A stretch of 64,000 bases of DNA from Sedimenticola selenatireducens DSM 17993 (GCF_000428045.1 NZ_ATZE01000012.1:122410-186409), one strand, 5' to 3'; shown: positions 38,601-48,649, counted from the stretch's first letter. A program made the numbers and translations. Notes: generated from the sequence alone by a model not told the origin.

Positions 38601-40227
38601 ACTGTCCACCCGGCAAGCACTGGGCCACTATCTGGCCCACACCTTGCGCACCCCCAGCGGCGTCATCGGCAAGGGGCGAGCACTGCAACAGCGGGATATC
38701 GACCGCCTGCAGCGTGCCGGTATCGAGCGGCTGCAGGTAATCCGCCTGGACAACGCTGATCTGCACGAGGACGCCGCCGCCACACAACTGGCAACCCGGC
38801 TTTTGGGAAGCGGGCTGGCACTGGCCCGGGCCGAGGCCGGACGCTGCAACCTGATTGCCACCCACCGGGGTCTGCTACAGCTGAATGAGGTACAGATTCA
38901 CGCCCTCAATGAGCTGCACGAGTCTATCACCCTGGCCACCCTGCCACCCTGGTCCATGGTGGAGCGGGGCCAGGTGGTGGCAAGTCTCAAAATCATCCCC
39001 TTCGCCATCCCACGGGATCTCATCGGGCAATGGCTGGGACAGCTCGCCCCACGGGCAACACCCATCAGGATGCGCCGACTCAAAGCCCTGCCGGTGGCCC
39101 TGCTACGCAGCTACAGCGGGGATAGCGCGCCGGAGCGGGGTGATCGTTTCGAACAACTTACCGCCCGTCGCCTCGCCTACTACGGCTGTGTGATGAGCGA
39201 GGTGCGCCACTGCACACATGACGCGGAGGCCATGGCCCAACAGCTGGCCGAGATGAAATCCCGCTGCCGGCTGATTCTGGTGGCCGGCAGTTCCGTCACT
39301 ATGGATCGACAGGATGTGGTGCCGACGGCACTTGACCAGGCGGGCGGCGAGACCCTTCACTTTGGCCTGCCGGCGGAGCCGGGCAACATGCTGCTGTATG
39401 GCACCCTGGATGATACCCGACTGATCAGCCTGCCCGGCTGCGCCAAATCGGCGGCACTGAATGGACTGGACCTGCTGCTGCCACGACTGGCCGCCGGCCT
39501 CCCGCTAGAGCGTAGCGACCTGACCCGGCTCGGCGTCGGCGGCCTGCTGCGCAACCAGCAGCGGGAGTTCAGCCAGCAGAGCCTGCGACCGGTCGCCAAA
39601 ACGGCGGCAGTGGGAGCGACCACCAGCACTGCACCAGTCACCGCACTGGTGCTGGCGGCCGGCAGTTCGCGACGAATGGGATGCAACAAGCTGCTGCTGC
39701 CGCTGGATGGACGCCCGATGATCCAGCACACCCTGGACGCCCTGCAAGGCAGTGGCGTGGTCGGGATCACTTTGGTGAGCGGCCACCAGTCGCTGCTGCT
39801 GCGGAATACCTTGCACAACCACCCGTTGTCAGAACAGCTTCACATTATCAACAATCCCGGCCATGCCAGTGGGCTGGCCAGTTCGCTGCGCCACGGCCTG
39901 ACCCATTTGCCGCCCGGCCACGGCGGACTGCTACTGATGCTCGGCGACATGCCCCTGCTCACTCCGGCACTGATCGATAAACTGCTGACCCGCTTCCACG
40001 AACTGGATGGCGAGAAGATCGTCATCCCCTGCTACCGGGGCAAGCGGGGCCATCCGCGGATCTGGCCTGCCGCGCTGGTGCCCATGATGGCACTGGCCAG
40101 CGGTGATCGCGGCGCCGATTTTCTGATCCGCCAGAACCCCGCCTGGGTGGAAGAGCTGGAGCTGGACGACCCGGCGGTAATCCGCGACTTCGACACACCG
40201 GAGGCACTCTCCCAATGGCAACCGTAA
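38587..40227 (+). CDS. Molybdopterin-binding domain fused to MocA-like nucleotidyltransferase
   Basis: 546 residues. Residues 1 to about 335 resemble the molybdopterin-binding MoeA/MogA-like fold (LILVAGSSVTMDRQDVVPTAL and LPGCAKSAALNGLDLLLPRL). From about 352 on there is a MobA/MocA-type nucleotidyltransferase with ALVLAAGSSRRMGCNKLLLPL (nucleotide binding) and MLGDMPLL (metal-binding Asp). The protein probably makes the CMP-linked cofactor (MCD) used by xanthine dehydrogenase-family enzymes, combining Mo insertion or binding with nucleotide addition. GGAGGG precedes the ATG. It overlaps XdhC by 14 bases and the scaffold gene by 13. Confidence 0.85.
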   Translation: MQRLELSTRQALGHYLAHTLRTPSGVIGKGRALQQRDIDRLQRAGIERLQVIRLDNADLHEDAAATQLATRLLGSGLALARAEAGRCNLIATHRGLLQLNEVQIHALNELHESITLATLPPWSMVERGQVVASLKIIPFAIPRDLIGQWLGQLAPRATPIRMRRLKALPVALLRSYSGDSAPERGDRFEQLTARRLAYYGCVMSEVRHCTHDAEAMAQQLAEMKSRCRLILVAGSSVTMDRQDVVPTALDQAGGETLHFGLPAEPGNMLLYGTLDDTRLISLPGCAKSAALNGLDLLLPRLAAGLPLERSDLTRLGVGGLLRNQQREFSQQSLRPVAKTAAVGATTSTAPVTALVLAAGSSRRMGCNKLLLPLDGRPMIQHTLDALQGSGVVGITLVSGHQSLLLRNTLHNHPLSEQLHIINNPGHASGLASSLRHGLTHLPPGHGGLLLMLGDMPLLTPALIDKLLTRFHELDGEKIVIPCYRGKRGHPRIWPAALVPMMALASGDRGADFLIRQNPAWVEELELDDPAVIRDFDTPEALSQWQP

Positions 40228-40682
40228 CGGCACAACCGGCCCAGGCCGACTTCTACAACAGCCGCATCAAGGCACTGGCGGCAACGGCCAGGCAAACGGG
40301 CCTGCCAGACAGGGACTCGCTGTTGGACGGGGTTGAACGGCGCCGCGCCAGCATTGACAACCCGCTTTGCGGCGACCAGATCGAGGTTGATATCTGGAGC
40401 CGGAACGGTCGCATCATCGAGCTCGGTTTTGATATCCGCGGCTGCCTGCTGGCCGAGGCCTCCACCGCTGTAATGCGGCAACTGGCCATCGGCCAGACCT
40501 ATGCCGAACTGGATCAGCGCATTGAACAGCTGGAGGCGTTCCTGGACGGCGAACAACCGCTCCCCCCCGCCTGGGCAACTGCGCTCGACTGTTTCACCCC
40601 GGTGCAGGCCCACCCGGGCCGTCACGACTGTCTGCTATTACCGTTTCTGGCGATACAGATGGCACGCGCAGCACAGACATGA
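40215..40682 (+). CDS. IscU/NifU-like iron-sulfur scaffold in the hcr operon
   Basis: 155 residues. NPLCGDQIEV matches the NPxCGD motif of IscU, a second Cys lies in IRGCLLAEAS and a third in GRHDCLLLPF, giving the three-Cys scaffold site. It is a SufU/IscU-like variant and not one of the housekeeping proteins, since no iscS or hscBA lie nearby. Placed last in the hcr operon with a 13-base overlap, it could build the clusters of HcrB and HcrC. A helper in cofactor handling is an alternative. Confidence 0.8.
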   Translation: MATVTAQPAQADFYNSRIKALAATARQTGLPDRDSLLDGVERRRASIDNPLCGDQIEVDIWSRNGRIIELGFDIRGCLLAEASTAVMRQLAIGQTYAELDQRIEQLEAFLDGEQPLPPAWATALDCFTPVQAHPGRHDCLLLPFLAIQMARAAQT

Positions 40683-40882
40683 GTTGCGACAGGTCATATC
40701 ACCCTCATTCAATACTGTCGCATCCGCCTACACACCTTCCTCCCCCATATAAACAGTCGTACACTCATTCTGCGGGTAAGGCATTCGCCATTAATCCGGG
40801 AGCTACGTAACTGGTGAACCTCCCAGCGGAATTCGGTCAGAAGGGTTACCAGATATTGTTCACCGCCGATGAGGCATCCGTC

Positions 40883-42715
40883 ATGACAAAACCGTCCGAC
40901 ACCACAAGCCCAACCGTCACAGCCGATGAAAAGCCGGCCTATCAGAAGCAATCCGCACCCGCAGACATTGACCCGGTCACTCCGGAACCATCCACTGTTC
41001 ATGACCTCGCGGTAACCCTGGATAAGGCATTCAAGGCCAACCTGGCACGAATGACGGCGGGTATCAGTCCCGCTGGACTGGCCAAGGTCTATTTCGATTG
41101 GCTTTCACACCTTGCGCTCTCTCCCGGTAAACAGTTGGAACTTGCCGACAAGAGCCTTCGCAAACTGACAAGGTTTGCCCGTTACGCAACCCAGTCCACG
41201 ATCAATCACGAGACACCTCCCACCATTGAGCCACTGCCACAGGACCGGCGCTTTTCCAACAGCGCATGGCGGAGCTGGCCTTACAATCTCTACTATCAGT
41301 ATTTTCTGCTCAACCAGCAGTGGTGGCACAATGCCACCACGGGAATCGATGGCATGTCATCCGGCAGCGAACGCGTGGTCTCGTTCATCACACGCCAAAT
41401 GCTGGATCACTGGTCTCCCTCCAACATACCCTGGCTGAATCCCGAGATCAGCCAGGCGACCCTGGCCAGTGGTGGCACGAATCTCACCCGGGGCTGGCAG
41501 AACCTGGTGGAAGATCTGCAGCGAATCGCCACGGGCAGGCCGCCGGTTGGCGCCGAAGCCTACCGGCCCGGTGAAAATCTCGCCCTCACCCCCGGCAAGG
41601 TGGTCTACCGCAACCACTTGATCGAGCTGATTCAATACAGCCCGACAACGGAACAGGTGTATGCCGAGCCGGTGCTGATCATGCCAGCCTGGATCATGAA
41701 GTACTACATACTGGACCTGGAGCCGGAGAATTCGCTAACCAGGTACCTGGTCAACCAGGGCCATACAGTGTTCATGATCTCCTGGCGCAACCCGGATACG
41801 GAAGACCGCGACCTTGGCATGGAGGCATACCGAAAACTGGGCCCGATGGCTGCGCTGGACGCCATTTCGGCCATTGTGCCGGAACAAAAGATTCATGCAG
41901 TCGGCTACTGTCTCGGTGGCACCCTGATGTCCATTGCCGCCGCCGCCATGGCCCGGGATGGTGACCAACGCCTCGCCTCCCTGACCACCCTCGCCACCCA
42001 GGTCGACTTCTCCGAGGCGGGTGAACTGATGCTGTTCATCGGCGAGAGCGAGGTGGACTACCTGGAGAGCATGATGTGGAAACAGGGCTACCTGGATGGA
42101 TACCAGATGGCCGGGGCCTTTCAGATCCTGCGCTCCAACGACCTGATCTGGTCGCACATGATCCATGCCTATCTGCTGGGGGAACGCCAGCCGATGAACA
42201 GCCTGATGGCCTGGAATGCGGATCTGACCCGCATGCCCTATCGCATGCACTCGGAATACCTGCGCCAGCTGTTCCTGGACAACGACCTGGCCAGCGGACG
42301 CTACCAGGTGGACGGCCATCCTGTGGTCATCAACGACATCCGGGCACCGATGTTTATCGTCAGTACCCTGAAGGATCACGTCGCGCCCTGGCAGTCGGTG
42401 TACAAGATCCACCTACTGGCCGATACCGACGAGGTCACCTTCCTGCTCACCAGCGGCGGTCACAACGCCGGTATCGTCAGCGAACCCGGCCATCCCCACA
42501 GACGCTACCAGATGCGTACCCACCGGGAGGGTGAGTGTTACATCAATCCCGACGTCTGGCAGCAGACCACCCCCGTTTCCGAGGGCTCCTGGTGGCCCGC
42601 CTGGCAGGCGTGGCTGGCCGGTTATTCATCGGACAAGGCGAACCCGCCCAGCATGGGAAACGCAGCGTACCCACCCCTGTGTGATGCACCCGGTGAATAT
42701 GTGCAGATGAAGTAG
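40883..42715 (+). CDS. phaC: Class I poly(3-hydroxyalkanoate) synthase
   Basis: 610 residues from ATG 40883 (GATGAGG lies upstream); a GTG at 40814 would add 23 residues. It joins 3-hydroxyacyl-CoA units into polyester storage granules. The PhaC N-terminal domain is recognisable (YNLYYQYFLLNQQWW, RVVSFITRQMLDHWSPSN). The lipase-like box GYCLGG gives the catalytic Cys; Asp in STLKDHVAPW and His in GGHNAGIV complete the triad. Length and WMKYYILDLEPENSL fit class I or a close relative, with no phaE partner. phaA, phaB and phasin genes are not next to it. Confidence 0.93.
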   Translation: MTKPSDTTSPTVTADEKPAYQKQSAPADIDPVTPEPSTVHDLAVTLDKAFKANLARMTAGISPAGLAKVYFDWLSHLALSPGKQLELADKSLRKLTRFARYATQSTINHETPPTIEPLPQDRRFSNSAWRSWPYNLYYQYFLLNQQWWHNATTGIDGMSSGSERVVSFITRQMLDHWSPSNIPWLNPEISQATLASGGTNLTRGWQNLVEDLQRIATGRPPVGAEAYRPGENLALTPGKVVYRNHLIELIQYSPTTEQVYAEPVLIMPAWIMKYYILDLEPENSLTRYLVNQGHTVFMISWRNPDTEDRDLGMEAYRKLGPMAALDAISAIVPEQKIHAVGYCLGGTLMSIAAAAMARDGDQRLASLTTLATQVDFSEAGELMLFIGESEVDYLESMMWKQGYLDGYQMAGAFQILRSNDLIWSHMIHAYLLGERQPMNSLMAWNADLTRMPYRMHSEYLRQLFLDNDLASGRYQVDGHPVVINDIRAPMFIVSTLKDHVAPWQSVYKIHLLADTDEVTFLLTSGGHNAGIVSEPGHPHRRYQMRTHREGECYINPDVWQQTTPVSEGSWWPAWQAWLAGYSSDKANPPSMGNAAYPPLCDAPGEYVQMK

Positions 42716-42721
42716 ATGAAC

Positions 42722-42791
42722 GGTTGAAGTAAGGGGGGCTTCAAAACAGCCCTTCACTTCAACCTGGGCAGATACCCTGGTCCGGTTTTTT
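42722..42791 (+). terminator. Likely transcription stop after phaC
   Basis: GGTTGAAGT ... ACTTCAACC form a long imperfect stem closed by GGGCT/AGCCC-type pairing, and a T-run follows at 42785-42791 after a second weak hairpin. The T-run is 20 bases from the main stem, so the exact mode is uncertain. Confidence 0.5.
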
Positions 42792-42849
42792 TGGGCTCTG
42801 CCCCAATTATGTGTTGGTGGTGTTTTTGCTTAGCTTGGCGATTCGGCCG

Positions 42850-42898
42850 GTAGGAGCGGCGCCTCGCCGCGAATTCGGCCCGGGGGCGGGCCTCCTAC
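42850..42898. repeat. REP-like extragenic palindrome
   Basis: Outer arms GTAGGAG/CTCCTAC enclose GCGGCG-CCT-CGCCGC and GCCCG-GGG-CGGGC sub-hairpins. The right half recurs at 8921-8950, and a worn half copy (GGCAGGAGTGGCTTCAGCCA) lies at 42932-42951. The pattern 'GTAGGAGCGGC..' is typical of extragenic repeats in this part of the Gammaproteobacteria. Confidence 0.75.
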
Positions 42899-43158
42899 AG
42901 GCCAAACCCCTCTCCGGCGGCCATGCGTAGCGGCAGGAGTGGCTTCAGCCACCCCAGCAGACCCGGCCACTGAATTGGCTCGCTTCGCCGTATAACAGTA
43001 AAGGTGCGCCGGATCATCTGATTACAGGGTACGCAACGATATAATTACCCTGCTGAGAAAAGACAGCCCATCATACCCTTCGGGTTATGCAAAAAAGTAA
43101 AAATCAGCTCAATGACACATTTTCCAATCTGTTTCATTCAGGTCCGGAGCCTCCCGCC

Positions 43159-44148
43159 ATGCGCGATACAGCATTAAACAAAATCTTTATCACACTCATC
43201 GTCGTAGCCCTGGCCGGCGGGGCTGGCTGGTATCTCTGGACGACCAACTACGCCTCCCGGTTACCGGAGAACGTAGCCTTCGGGAATGGTCGTATCGAGG
43301 CGACCGAGTACGACATCGCCACCAAGTATGCGGGCCGGGTCCTGACCGTATCGGTACAGGAGGGCGACATGGTGGAAGCAGGTCAGGTGCTGGCCACCAT
43401 GGACACCGTGGACCTGCAGGCACAACTGCGTGAGGCAGAGGCGTTGCTGCGCGAGGCACGCGAATCACGCGAATACGCAGCGGCCATCGTGCTGCAGCGG
43501 GAGTCGGAACTGACCTTCGCCCAGGCGGAACTGAATCGTTCGTTGAAGCTGATTGATCAGGGACACGTTTCACAGGAGCGGGTGGACCAGCAACGCACAG
43601 CGCTGCGCTCTGCCCAGGCCGCACTGAAGGCGGCCAAGATCCAGGTGGTACAGGCTGAAGCCGGTATCGAGGCGGCCGAGGCGCGGGTTGAACGGCTGCA
43701 AGGCAATATTGCGGACAGCCAACTGGCAACCCCGATCAGCGGGCGGGTACTGTACCGACTCACCGAGCCGGGCGAGGTGCTGGCGGCCGGCGGCAAGGTG
43801 CTGTCGGTACTGGATCTGACCGATGTGTACATGACCATCTTCCTGCCCACCGCGGAAGTGGGCAACCTGATCGTCGGCTCGGAGGCGCGTATCATTCTGG
43901 ACGCCATTCCCCAGTACACCATCCCGGCAACAATCTCTTTCGTGGCACCCCAGGCACAGTTCACCCCGAAGGCGGTGGAGACCCGTTCCGAACGGGAGAA
44001 ACTGATGTTCCGGGTGAAAGTAAAAATCGATTCCAAACTACTCAAACAGCACGTGGAGAAGGTAAAGACCGGCGTGCCGGGGATCGCCTACGTGCTGTTG
44101 AAACCGGATGCGGAATGGCCCGCTGAACTGCAGGTCAGGCTGCCCTGA
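43159..44148 (+). CDS. yhiI: HlyD-family membrane fusion protein (YhiI-like)
   Basis: 329 residues from ATG 43159; a longer frame from 43087 lacks a ribosome site. Residues about 10-28 anchor it in the inner membrane. The lipoyl-like half motif [21 protein letters not shown], a coiled-coil hairpin (about residues 80-190, rich in Glu/Ala/Gln) and [20 protein letters not shown] are typical of periplasmic adaptors. With the next two genes it matches the E. coli order yhiI-rbbA-yhhJ. It should link the ABC unit to an outer-membrane channel, not encoded here. Confidence 0.88.
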   Translation: MRDTALNKIFITLIVVALAGGAGWYLWTTNYASRLPENVAFGNGRIEATEYDIATKYAGRVLTVSVQEGDMVEAGQVLATMDTVDLQAQLREAEALLREARESREYAAAIVLQRESELTFAQAELNRSLKLIDQGHVSQERVDQQRTALRSAQAALKAAKIQVVQAEAGIEAAEARVERLQGNIADSQLATPISGRVLYRLTEPGEVLAAGGKVLSVLDLTDVYMTIFLPTAEVGNLIVGSEARIILDAIPQYTIPATISFVAPQAQFTPKAVETRSEREKLMFRVKVKIDSKLLKQHVEKVKTGVPGIAYVLLKPDAEWPAELQVRLP

Positions 44149-44150
44149 CC

Positions 44151-46889
44151 ATGTCCGTCGATTCTGCCACTGTTGTCAGCATTAGCGGGCTGACTCACCG
44201 TTACGGCGGCAACCCCGTGTTGAGCCATATTGACCTGAGTTTTCCCGCTGGTCAGATGGTGGGATTGATCGGCCCGGACGGCGTCGGCAAGTCAACCCTG
44301 CTGGCGCTGATCGCCGGTGCCCGAACGCTGCAGGAGGGCCGACTGGAGGTATTGGACGGCGAGATGGGCAATAGGCGCTTCCGGGCTTCCGCCTCGCCGC
44401 GCATCGCCTATATGCCCCAGGGCCTCGGTAAAAACCTCTATCCCACCCTGTCGGTATATGAAAATGTCGACTTCTTTGGCCGCCTGTTCGGACAGGATCG
44501 CCAGGAACGCCGACAGCGTATTCATGATCTGTTGCAAAGCACCGGCCTGGCACCGTTTGCCGACCGCCCGGCAGCCAAGCTCTCCGGTGGCATGAAGCAG
44601 AAACTGGGCCTCTGTTGCGCGCTGATCCATGATCCCGAACTACTGATCCTGGATGAACCGACCACCGGTGTCGACCCGCTCTCCCGGCGCCAGTTCTGGG
44701 AGCTGATTGAACGTATCCGCAGCCGCCAGAGCAGCATGAGCGTGCTGGTCGCCACGGCGTATATGGAAGAGGCGGAAAACTTTGACTGGCTGGTGGCCAT
44801 GGATGACGGCCAGGTACTCGGCAGTGGCACGCCCTCCGAACTGAAACAGGCGACCGGGCAAGAGACCCTTAACGAGGTATTTATCGCCCTGCTGCCCGAA
44901 CAGAAAAGGCAACAGCATCAGCGGCTGGTGGTTCCACCACGGCAACCGGTTAAAGGCGAACCCGCAATCAGCGCCAGCGGACTGACCAAGCGCTTTGGCG
45001 ATTTCACCGCGGTGGATCATGTCAGCCTGGAGATCGAGCGCGGAGAGATTTTCGGCTTTCTCGGCTCCAACGGCTGCGGCAAGACCACCACTATGAAGAT
45101 GCTGACCGGTCTGTTGCCCCCCACCGAAGGCGAGGGAAAGCTGTTCGGTCGCCAGGTGGATGCGCGCGACATGGCGACCCGGAACCGGGTCGGCTATATG
45201 TCCCAGGCGTTTTCACTTTACAGCGAACTGACGGTGCAGCAGAACCTGGAGCTGCATGCACGGCTGTTTCATCTGCCCGAAGGCGGAATCAAGTCCCGTA
45301 TTGATGAACTGACCCAACGCTTCAAGCTGGAGAACTACCGCCACAATCTGCCGGGAGACCTGCCGCTGGGAATCCGCCAGCGCCTGTCACTGGCGGTCGC
45401 CGTGGTGCATCGTCCGGAGATGCTGATCCTGGATGAACCCACTTCCGGGGTCGACCCGGTAGCGCGGGACGGCTTCTGGCAATTGCTGGTCCAATTATCA
45501 CGGGAGGAGGCGGTCACCATCTTCATCTCCACCCATTTCATGGATGAAGCGACCCGCTGCGACCGCATCTCCCTGATGCATGCAGGCCGGGTGCTGGCCA
45601 GCGACACACCCGCAGGACTGTGTCGGGCGCGAGGAGTCGATTCGCTGGAGCAGGCATTCATCGGCTACCTGGAAGAGGCAACCGCGTCGTCATCGGCCAA
45701 CACCAGACAGGCACCGGTTAGTGCCACCAATACTGACAGGCGCCCTCTCCAGCCACCCAGCCGGTTCAGTCTGCAACGCCTGTTCGCCTATGCCCATCGC
45801 GAAACGCTGGAGTTACTGCGCGATCCAATCCGCCTCACCTTCGCCCTGCTGGGTTCGGTGATTCTGATGTTCATCCTCGGCTATGGCATCACGCTGGATG
45901 TGGAGGACTTGAGGTTTGCCTCGCTGGACCTGGATCAGACCCCGCAAAGCCGGGACTATATTGAGCATATTGCCGGTTCACGCTATTTCATCCGGCAACC
46001 GGATATAACCGACACCGCAGCCCTGGAACGGCGCATGGCCAATGGTGAATTGAGTCTCGCTATTGAAATACCGCCCGGATTCGGACGACAACTGAAGCGT
46101 AATCGAAATCCGGATATCGCCGTGTGGATCGACGGTGCCATGCCGTTTCGGGCCGAGACCATCTACGGTTATATTCAGGGCAGCCACCTGGCATACCTGA
46201 CCGACCTGTCACTGCGCACCTATGGCATCACACCCAGCCTGCTGCCGGCGGATATCGAGTCCCGTTATCGCTACAACCAGGATTTCAAAAGTCTGGATGC
46301 CATGGTGCCCGCGGTTATTCCCCTGCTGCTGGTGTTCATCCCGGCCATCCTGATGGCCCTGGGCGTGGTACGCGAAAAAGAGCTGGGATCGATCACTAAC
46401 CTGTATGTCACACCGGTCACCCGGCTTGAGTTTCTGATCGGCAAACAGCTTCCCTATATCCTGGTCAGCATGATCAGTTTCATCGGGCTGGTCGGTTTGG
46501 CGGTATTCGTACTGGGGGTTCCACTGAAAGGAAGTCTGGCGGCCCTTAGCCTGGCCGCGCTGCTGTATGTGACAGCCACCACCGGTCTCGGGCTGCTGAT
46601 GTCCGCGTTTACCCAAACCCAGATCGCGGCATTGGCCGGCACCTCGGTGTTGACCCTGATGATTGCCATAAATTTCTGCGGTCTGATCCATCCGGTCAGC
46701 TCCATGGAAGGCGCCGGGGCGATCATCGGCCAGCTGTTCCCGACCACCTATTTTCTGGAAGCAAGTCGTGGTGCCTTCACCAAGGCGCTCGGTTTTTCCA
46801 GCCTGTCACAACATCTGCTGCCACTGGCCGCCTTTATTCCGGTACTGACCATCGCCAGCGTGCTCTCTCTGCGTAAACAGGACCGGTAA
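44151..46889 (+). CDS. rbbA: RbbA-like ABC transporter: two ATPase domains fused to a permease
   Basis: 912 residues, like E. coli RbbA (911). The first ABC domain has GPDGVGKST (Walker A, about residue 43), LSGGMKQKL (signature) and [11 protein letters not shown]. The second has GSNGCGKTT (about 305-313), a degenerate signature LPLGIRQRL and [12 protein letters not shown]. The C-terminal half from about residue 550 is an ABC-2 permease with six membrane segments. RbbA was described as ribosome-associated in E. coli, but in this context with an adaptor and second permease an export role is more natural. It starts two bases after yhiI and ends one base before yhhJ. Confidence 0.9.
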   Translation: MSVDSATVVSISGLTHRYGGNPVLSHIDLSFPAGQMVGLIGPDGVGKSTLLALIAGARTLQEGRLEVLDGEMGNRRFRASASPRIAYMPQGLGKNLYPTLSVYENVDFFGRLFGQDRQERRQRIHDLLQSTGLAPFADRPAAKLSGGMKQKLGLCCALIHDPELLILDEPTTGVDPLSRRQFWELIERIRSRQSSMSVLVATAYMEEAENFDWLVAMDDGQVLGSGTPSELKQATGQETLNEVFIALLPEQKRQQHQRLVVPPRQPVKGEPAISASGLTKRFGDFTAVDHVSLEIERGEIFGFLGSNGCGKTTTMKMLTGLLPPTEGEGKLFGRQVDARDMATRNRVGYMSQAFSLYSELTVQQNLELHARLFHLPEGGIKSRIDELTQRFKLENYRHNLPGDLPLGIRQRLSLAVAVVHRPEMLILDEPTSGVDPVARDGFWQLLVQLSREEAVTIFISTHFMDEATRCDRISLMHAGRVLASDTPAGLCRARGVDSLEQAFIGYLEEATASSSANTRQAPVSATNTDRRPLQPPSRFSLQRLFAYAHRETLELLRDPIRLTFALLGSVILMFILGYGITLDVEDLRFASLDLDQTPQSRDYIEHIAGSRYFIRQPDITDTAALERRMANGELSLAIEIPPGFGRQLKRNRNPDIAVWIDGAMPFRAETIYGYIQGSHLAYLTDLSLRTYGITPSLLPADIESRYRYNQDFKSLDAMVPAVIPLLLVFIPAILMALGVVREKELGSITNLYVTPVTRLEFLIGKQLPYILVSMISFIGLVGLAVFVLGVPLKGSLAALSLAALLYVTATTGLGLLMSAFTQTQIAALAGTSVLTLMIAINFCGLIHPVSSMEGAGAIIGQLFPTTYFLEASRGAFTKALGFSSLSQHLLPLAAFIPVLTIASVLSLRKQDR

Positions 46890-46890
46890 G

Positions 46891-48012
46891 ATGGGATTCG
46901 GCGACAACATTTTTCAATTGGGCATCAAGGAGCTGCGCAGCCTGTGGCATGACAAGGTACTGTTGGTTTTTGTCCTGTTCGCCTTCAGCGGCATGATCTA
47001 CAGCGTTTCATCCAGCACCTCCATGGAGCTCCACAACGCCCCAATCGCCGTGGTCGATGAAGACCAATCGCCCATCTCCAAACGCATCATCCAGGCCTTC
47101 TATGGCCCCTACTTCAAGGCACCGGATCTGATCTCACAACGGGATATGGACCGAAGCATGGACAGCGGACAATACACCTTTGTCATCTACATACCACATC
47201 GCTTCCAGCGCGACCTGCTGGCCGGCAAGCAACCCGGTATCCAGATCAATATTGATGCCACCCGTATGGGCCAGGCCTTTATCGGTGACAACTACATCCA
47301 GTACATCATCAGCGGCGAGATCAACGAAGCTATCAAGGGTTACCGCTCCGAGTACCAGTTGCCCATCACCCTGACCACCCATATCAAATTCAATCCAAAC
47401 CTGACCAGCGCCTGGTTCGGCAGCGTGATGGAGTTAATGAATGTCATCACCATGATCTCGATCATCCTGACCGGTGCGGCGGTAATCCGGGAACGGGAAC
47501 ACGGCACCCTGGAGCATCTGCTGGTGATGCCGATCACACCGCTGCAGATCGTCAGCGCCAAGATCTGGGCAAACGGCGTGGTGATACTCTTAGCCACCAT
47601 CCTCTCCCTGCTGCTGGTGATCCAGGGTCTGCTCCAGGTACCGATACATGGCTCAATCGCACTGTTCCTGTTTGGCGTGACGGTCCACCTGTTCGCCACT
47701 ACCTCACTGGGTATTTTTCTTGGCACACTGGCGCGGACCATGCCGCAGCTGGGGCTGCTGATGATCCTGATTCTGCTGCCGCTGGAGATGCTGTCGGGAG
47801 GAATCACACCGCGTGAAAGTATGCCCGTCCTGGTACAGGATATTATGCAGCTGGCACCCACCACCCACTTTGTGAGTTTTGCCCAGTCCATTCTTTATCG
47901 GGGTGCCGGTTGGGATGCGGTCTGGCCGCAGTTCCTCGCCCTGCTGGGTATGGGCGTGGTGTTTTTTCTGGTTGCCCTGGCACGTTTCCGGAAATCGGTC
48001 GCCCTCGGCTGA
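46891..48012 (+). CDS. yhhJ: ABC-2 type permease (YhhJ-like)
   Basis: 373 residues, same size as E. coli YhhJ. One N-terminal membrane segment (KVLLVFVLFAFSGMIYSVS), a large extracytoplasmic loop (about 45-180) and five C-terminal segments with REREHGTLEHLLVMPITPLQIVSAKI, the cytoplasmic coupling region of ABC-2 permeases. With the permease half of RbbA it should form the channel. The family also covers drug exporters (YbhFSR type). A MarR-type gene converges from downstream and may regulate the operon. Confidence 0.9.
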   Translation: MGFGDNIFQLGIKELRSLWHDKVLLVFVLFAFSGMIYSVSSSTSMELHNAPIAVVDEDQSPISKRIIQAFYGPYFKAPDLISQRDMDRSMDSGQYTFVIYIPHRFQRDLLAGKQPGIQINIDATRMGQAFIGDNYIQYIISGEINEAIKGYRSEYQLPITLTTHIKFNPNLTSAWFGSVMELMNVITMISIILTGAAVIREREHGTLEHLLVMPITPLQIVSAKIWANGVVILLATILSLLLVIQGLLQVPIHGSIALFLFGVTVHLFATTSLGIFLGTLARTMPQLGLLMILILLPLEMLSGGITPRESMPVLVQDIMQLAPTTHFVSFAQSILYRGAGWDAVWPQFLALLGMGVVFFLVALARFRKSVALG

Positions 48013-48057
48013 TCCCATCCCTGATGTCGCCTTGAACCGGAGCAACAGAAAGCAGGG

Positions 48058-48522
48058 CTAACGGGTTTCCGGCAGAATCTTGCCCAGCAGCTTGATCAGG
48101 GTGGCGTGCTCACGTTCAGAGAGGTTGCCGGACAGACGCGCCTCATGAGCTTCCACCAGCGGCGTCAGTTCACTCAGCAACTCGCGCCCCGCATCGGTCA
48201 GGGCCAGCGCATTGGTGCGCCGATCGCCCTCGACTCGCTGGCGCACCACCAGTTTCTGTTTTTCCAGTTTGTCGATCACCGACACCACCGAGGAGCGATC
48301 CAGACGCACCGCCTTGGCCAGTTCGGTCTGTTTCAGCCCAGGATTGGCATCGATAATCACCAGCACCGCATATAGACTCGGGGTGATCTGCGCCTCCCCG
48401 ACTGATTCGGCAAAATCCCTGAATACAGCAAGCTGGGTCAGACGCAAATGGTATCCCAGAAACCCCGGCAACAGGCTGTTGTTGATTTTCTTTAGGTCGG
48501 TTTTCTTTTTGCTTTTGGGCAT
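48058..48522 (-). CDS. MarR-family transcriptional regulator
   Basis: 154 residues from the Met at 48522 (MPKSKKKTDLKK); the upstream frame to 48810 overlaps ald and is not plausible. The winged helix is clear: LKQTELAKAVRLDRSSVVSVIDKLEKQKLVVRQ is the recognition part, followed by the wing EGDRRTNALALTDAGREL. It binds DNA as a dimer and usually responds to small phenolic or toxic compounds. It converges with the yhiI-rbbA-yhhJ operon (45 bases between ends); regulation of that exporter is a fair guess. Confidence 0.9.
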   Translation of the reverse strand: MPKSKKKTDLKKINNSLLPGFLGYHLRLTQLAVFRDFAESVGEAQITPSLYAVLVIIDANPGLKQTELAKAVRLDRSSVVSVIDKLEKQKLVVRQRVEGDRRTNALALTDAGRELLSELTPLVEAHEARLSGNLSEREHATLIKLLGKILPETR

Positions 48523-48649
48523 GATCTTGTGAACAAGCGCTGATTTGAGATCGAACCATTGTAAACCAAATGATTGCCGTGAAAAGAAAAAGCCTCTATT
48601 CAACCGGCAAACCCGGCACCCCCGTTCATCAACGGCTTCTCTATCGGAT

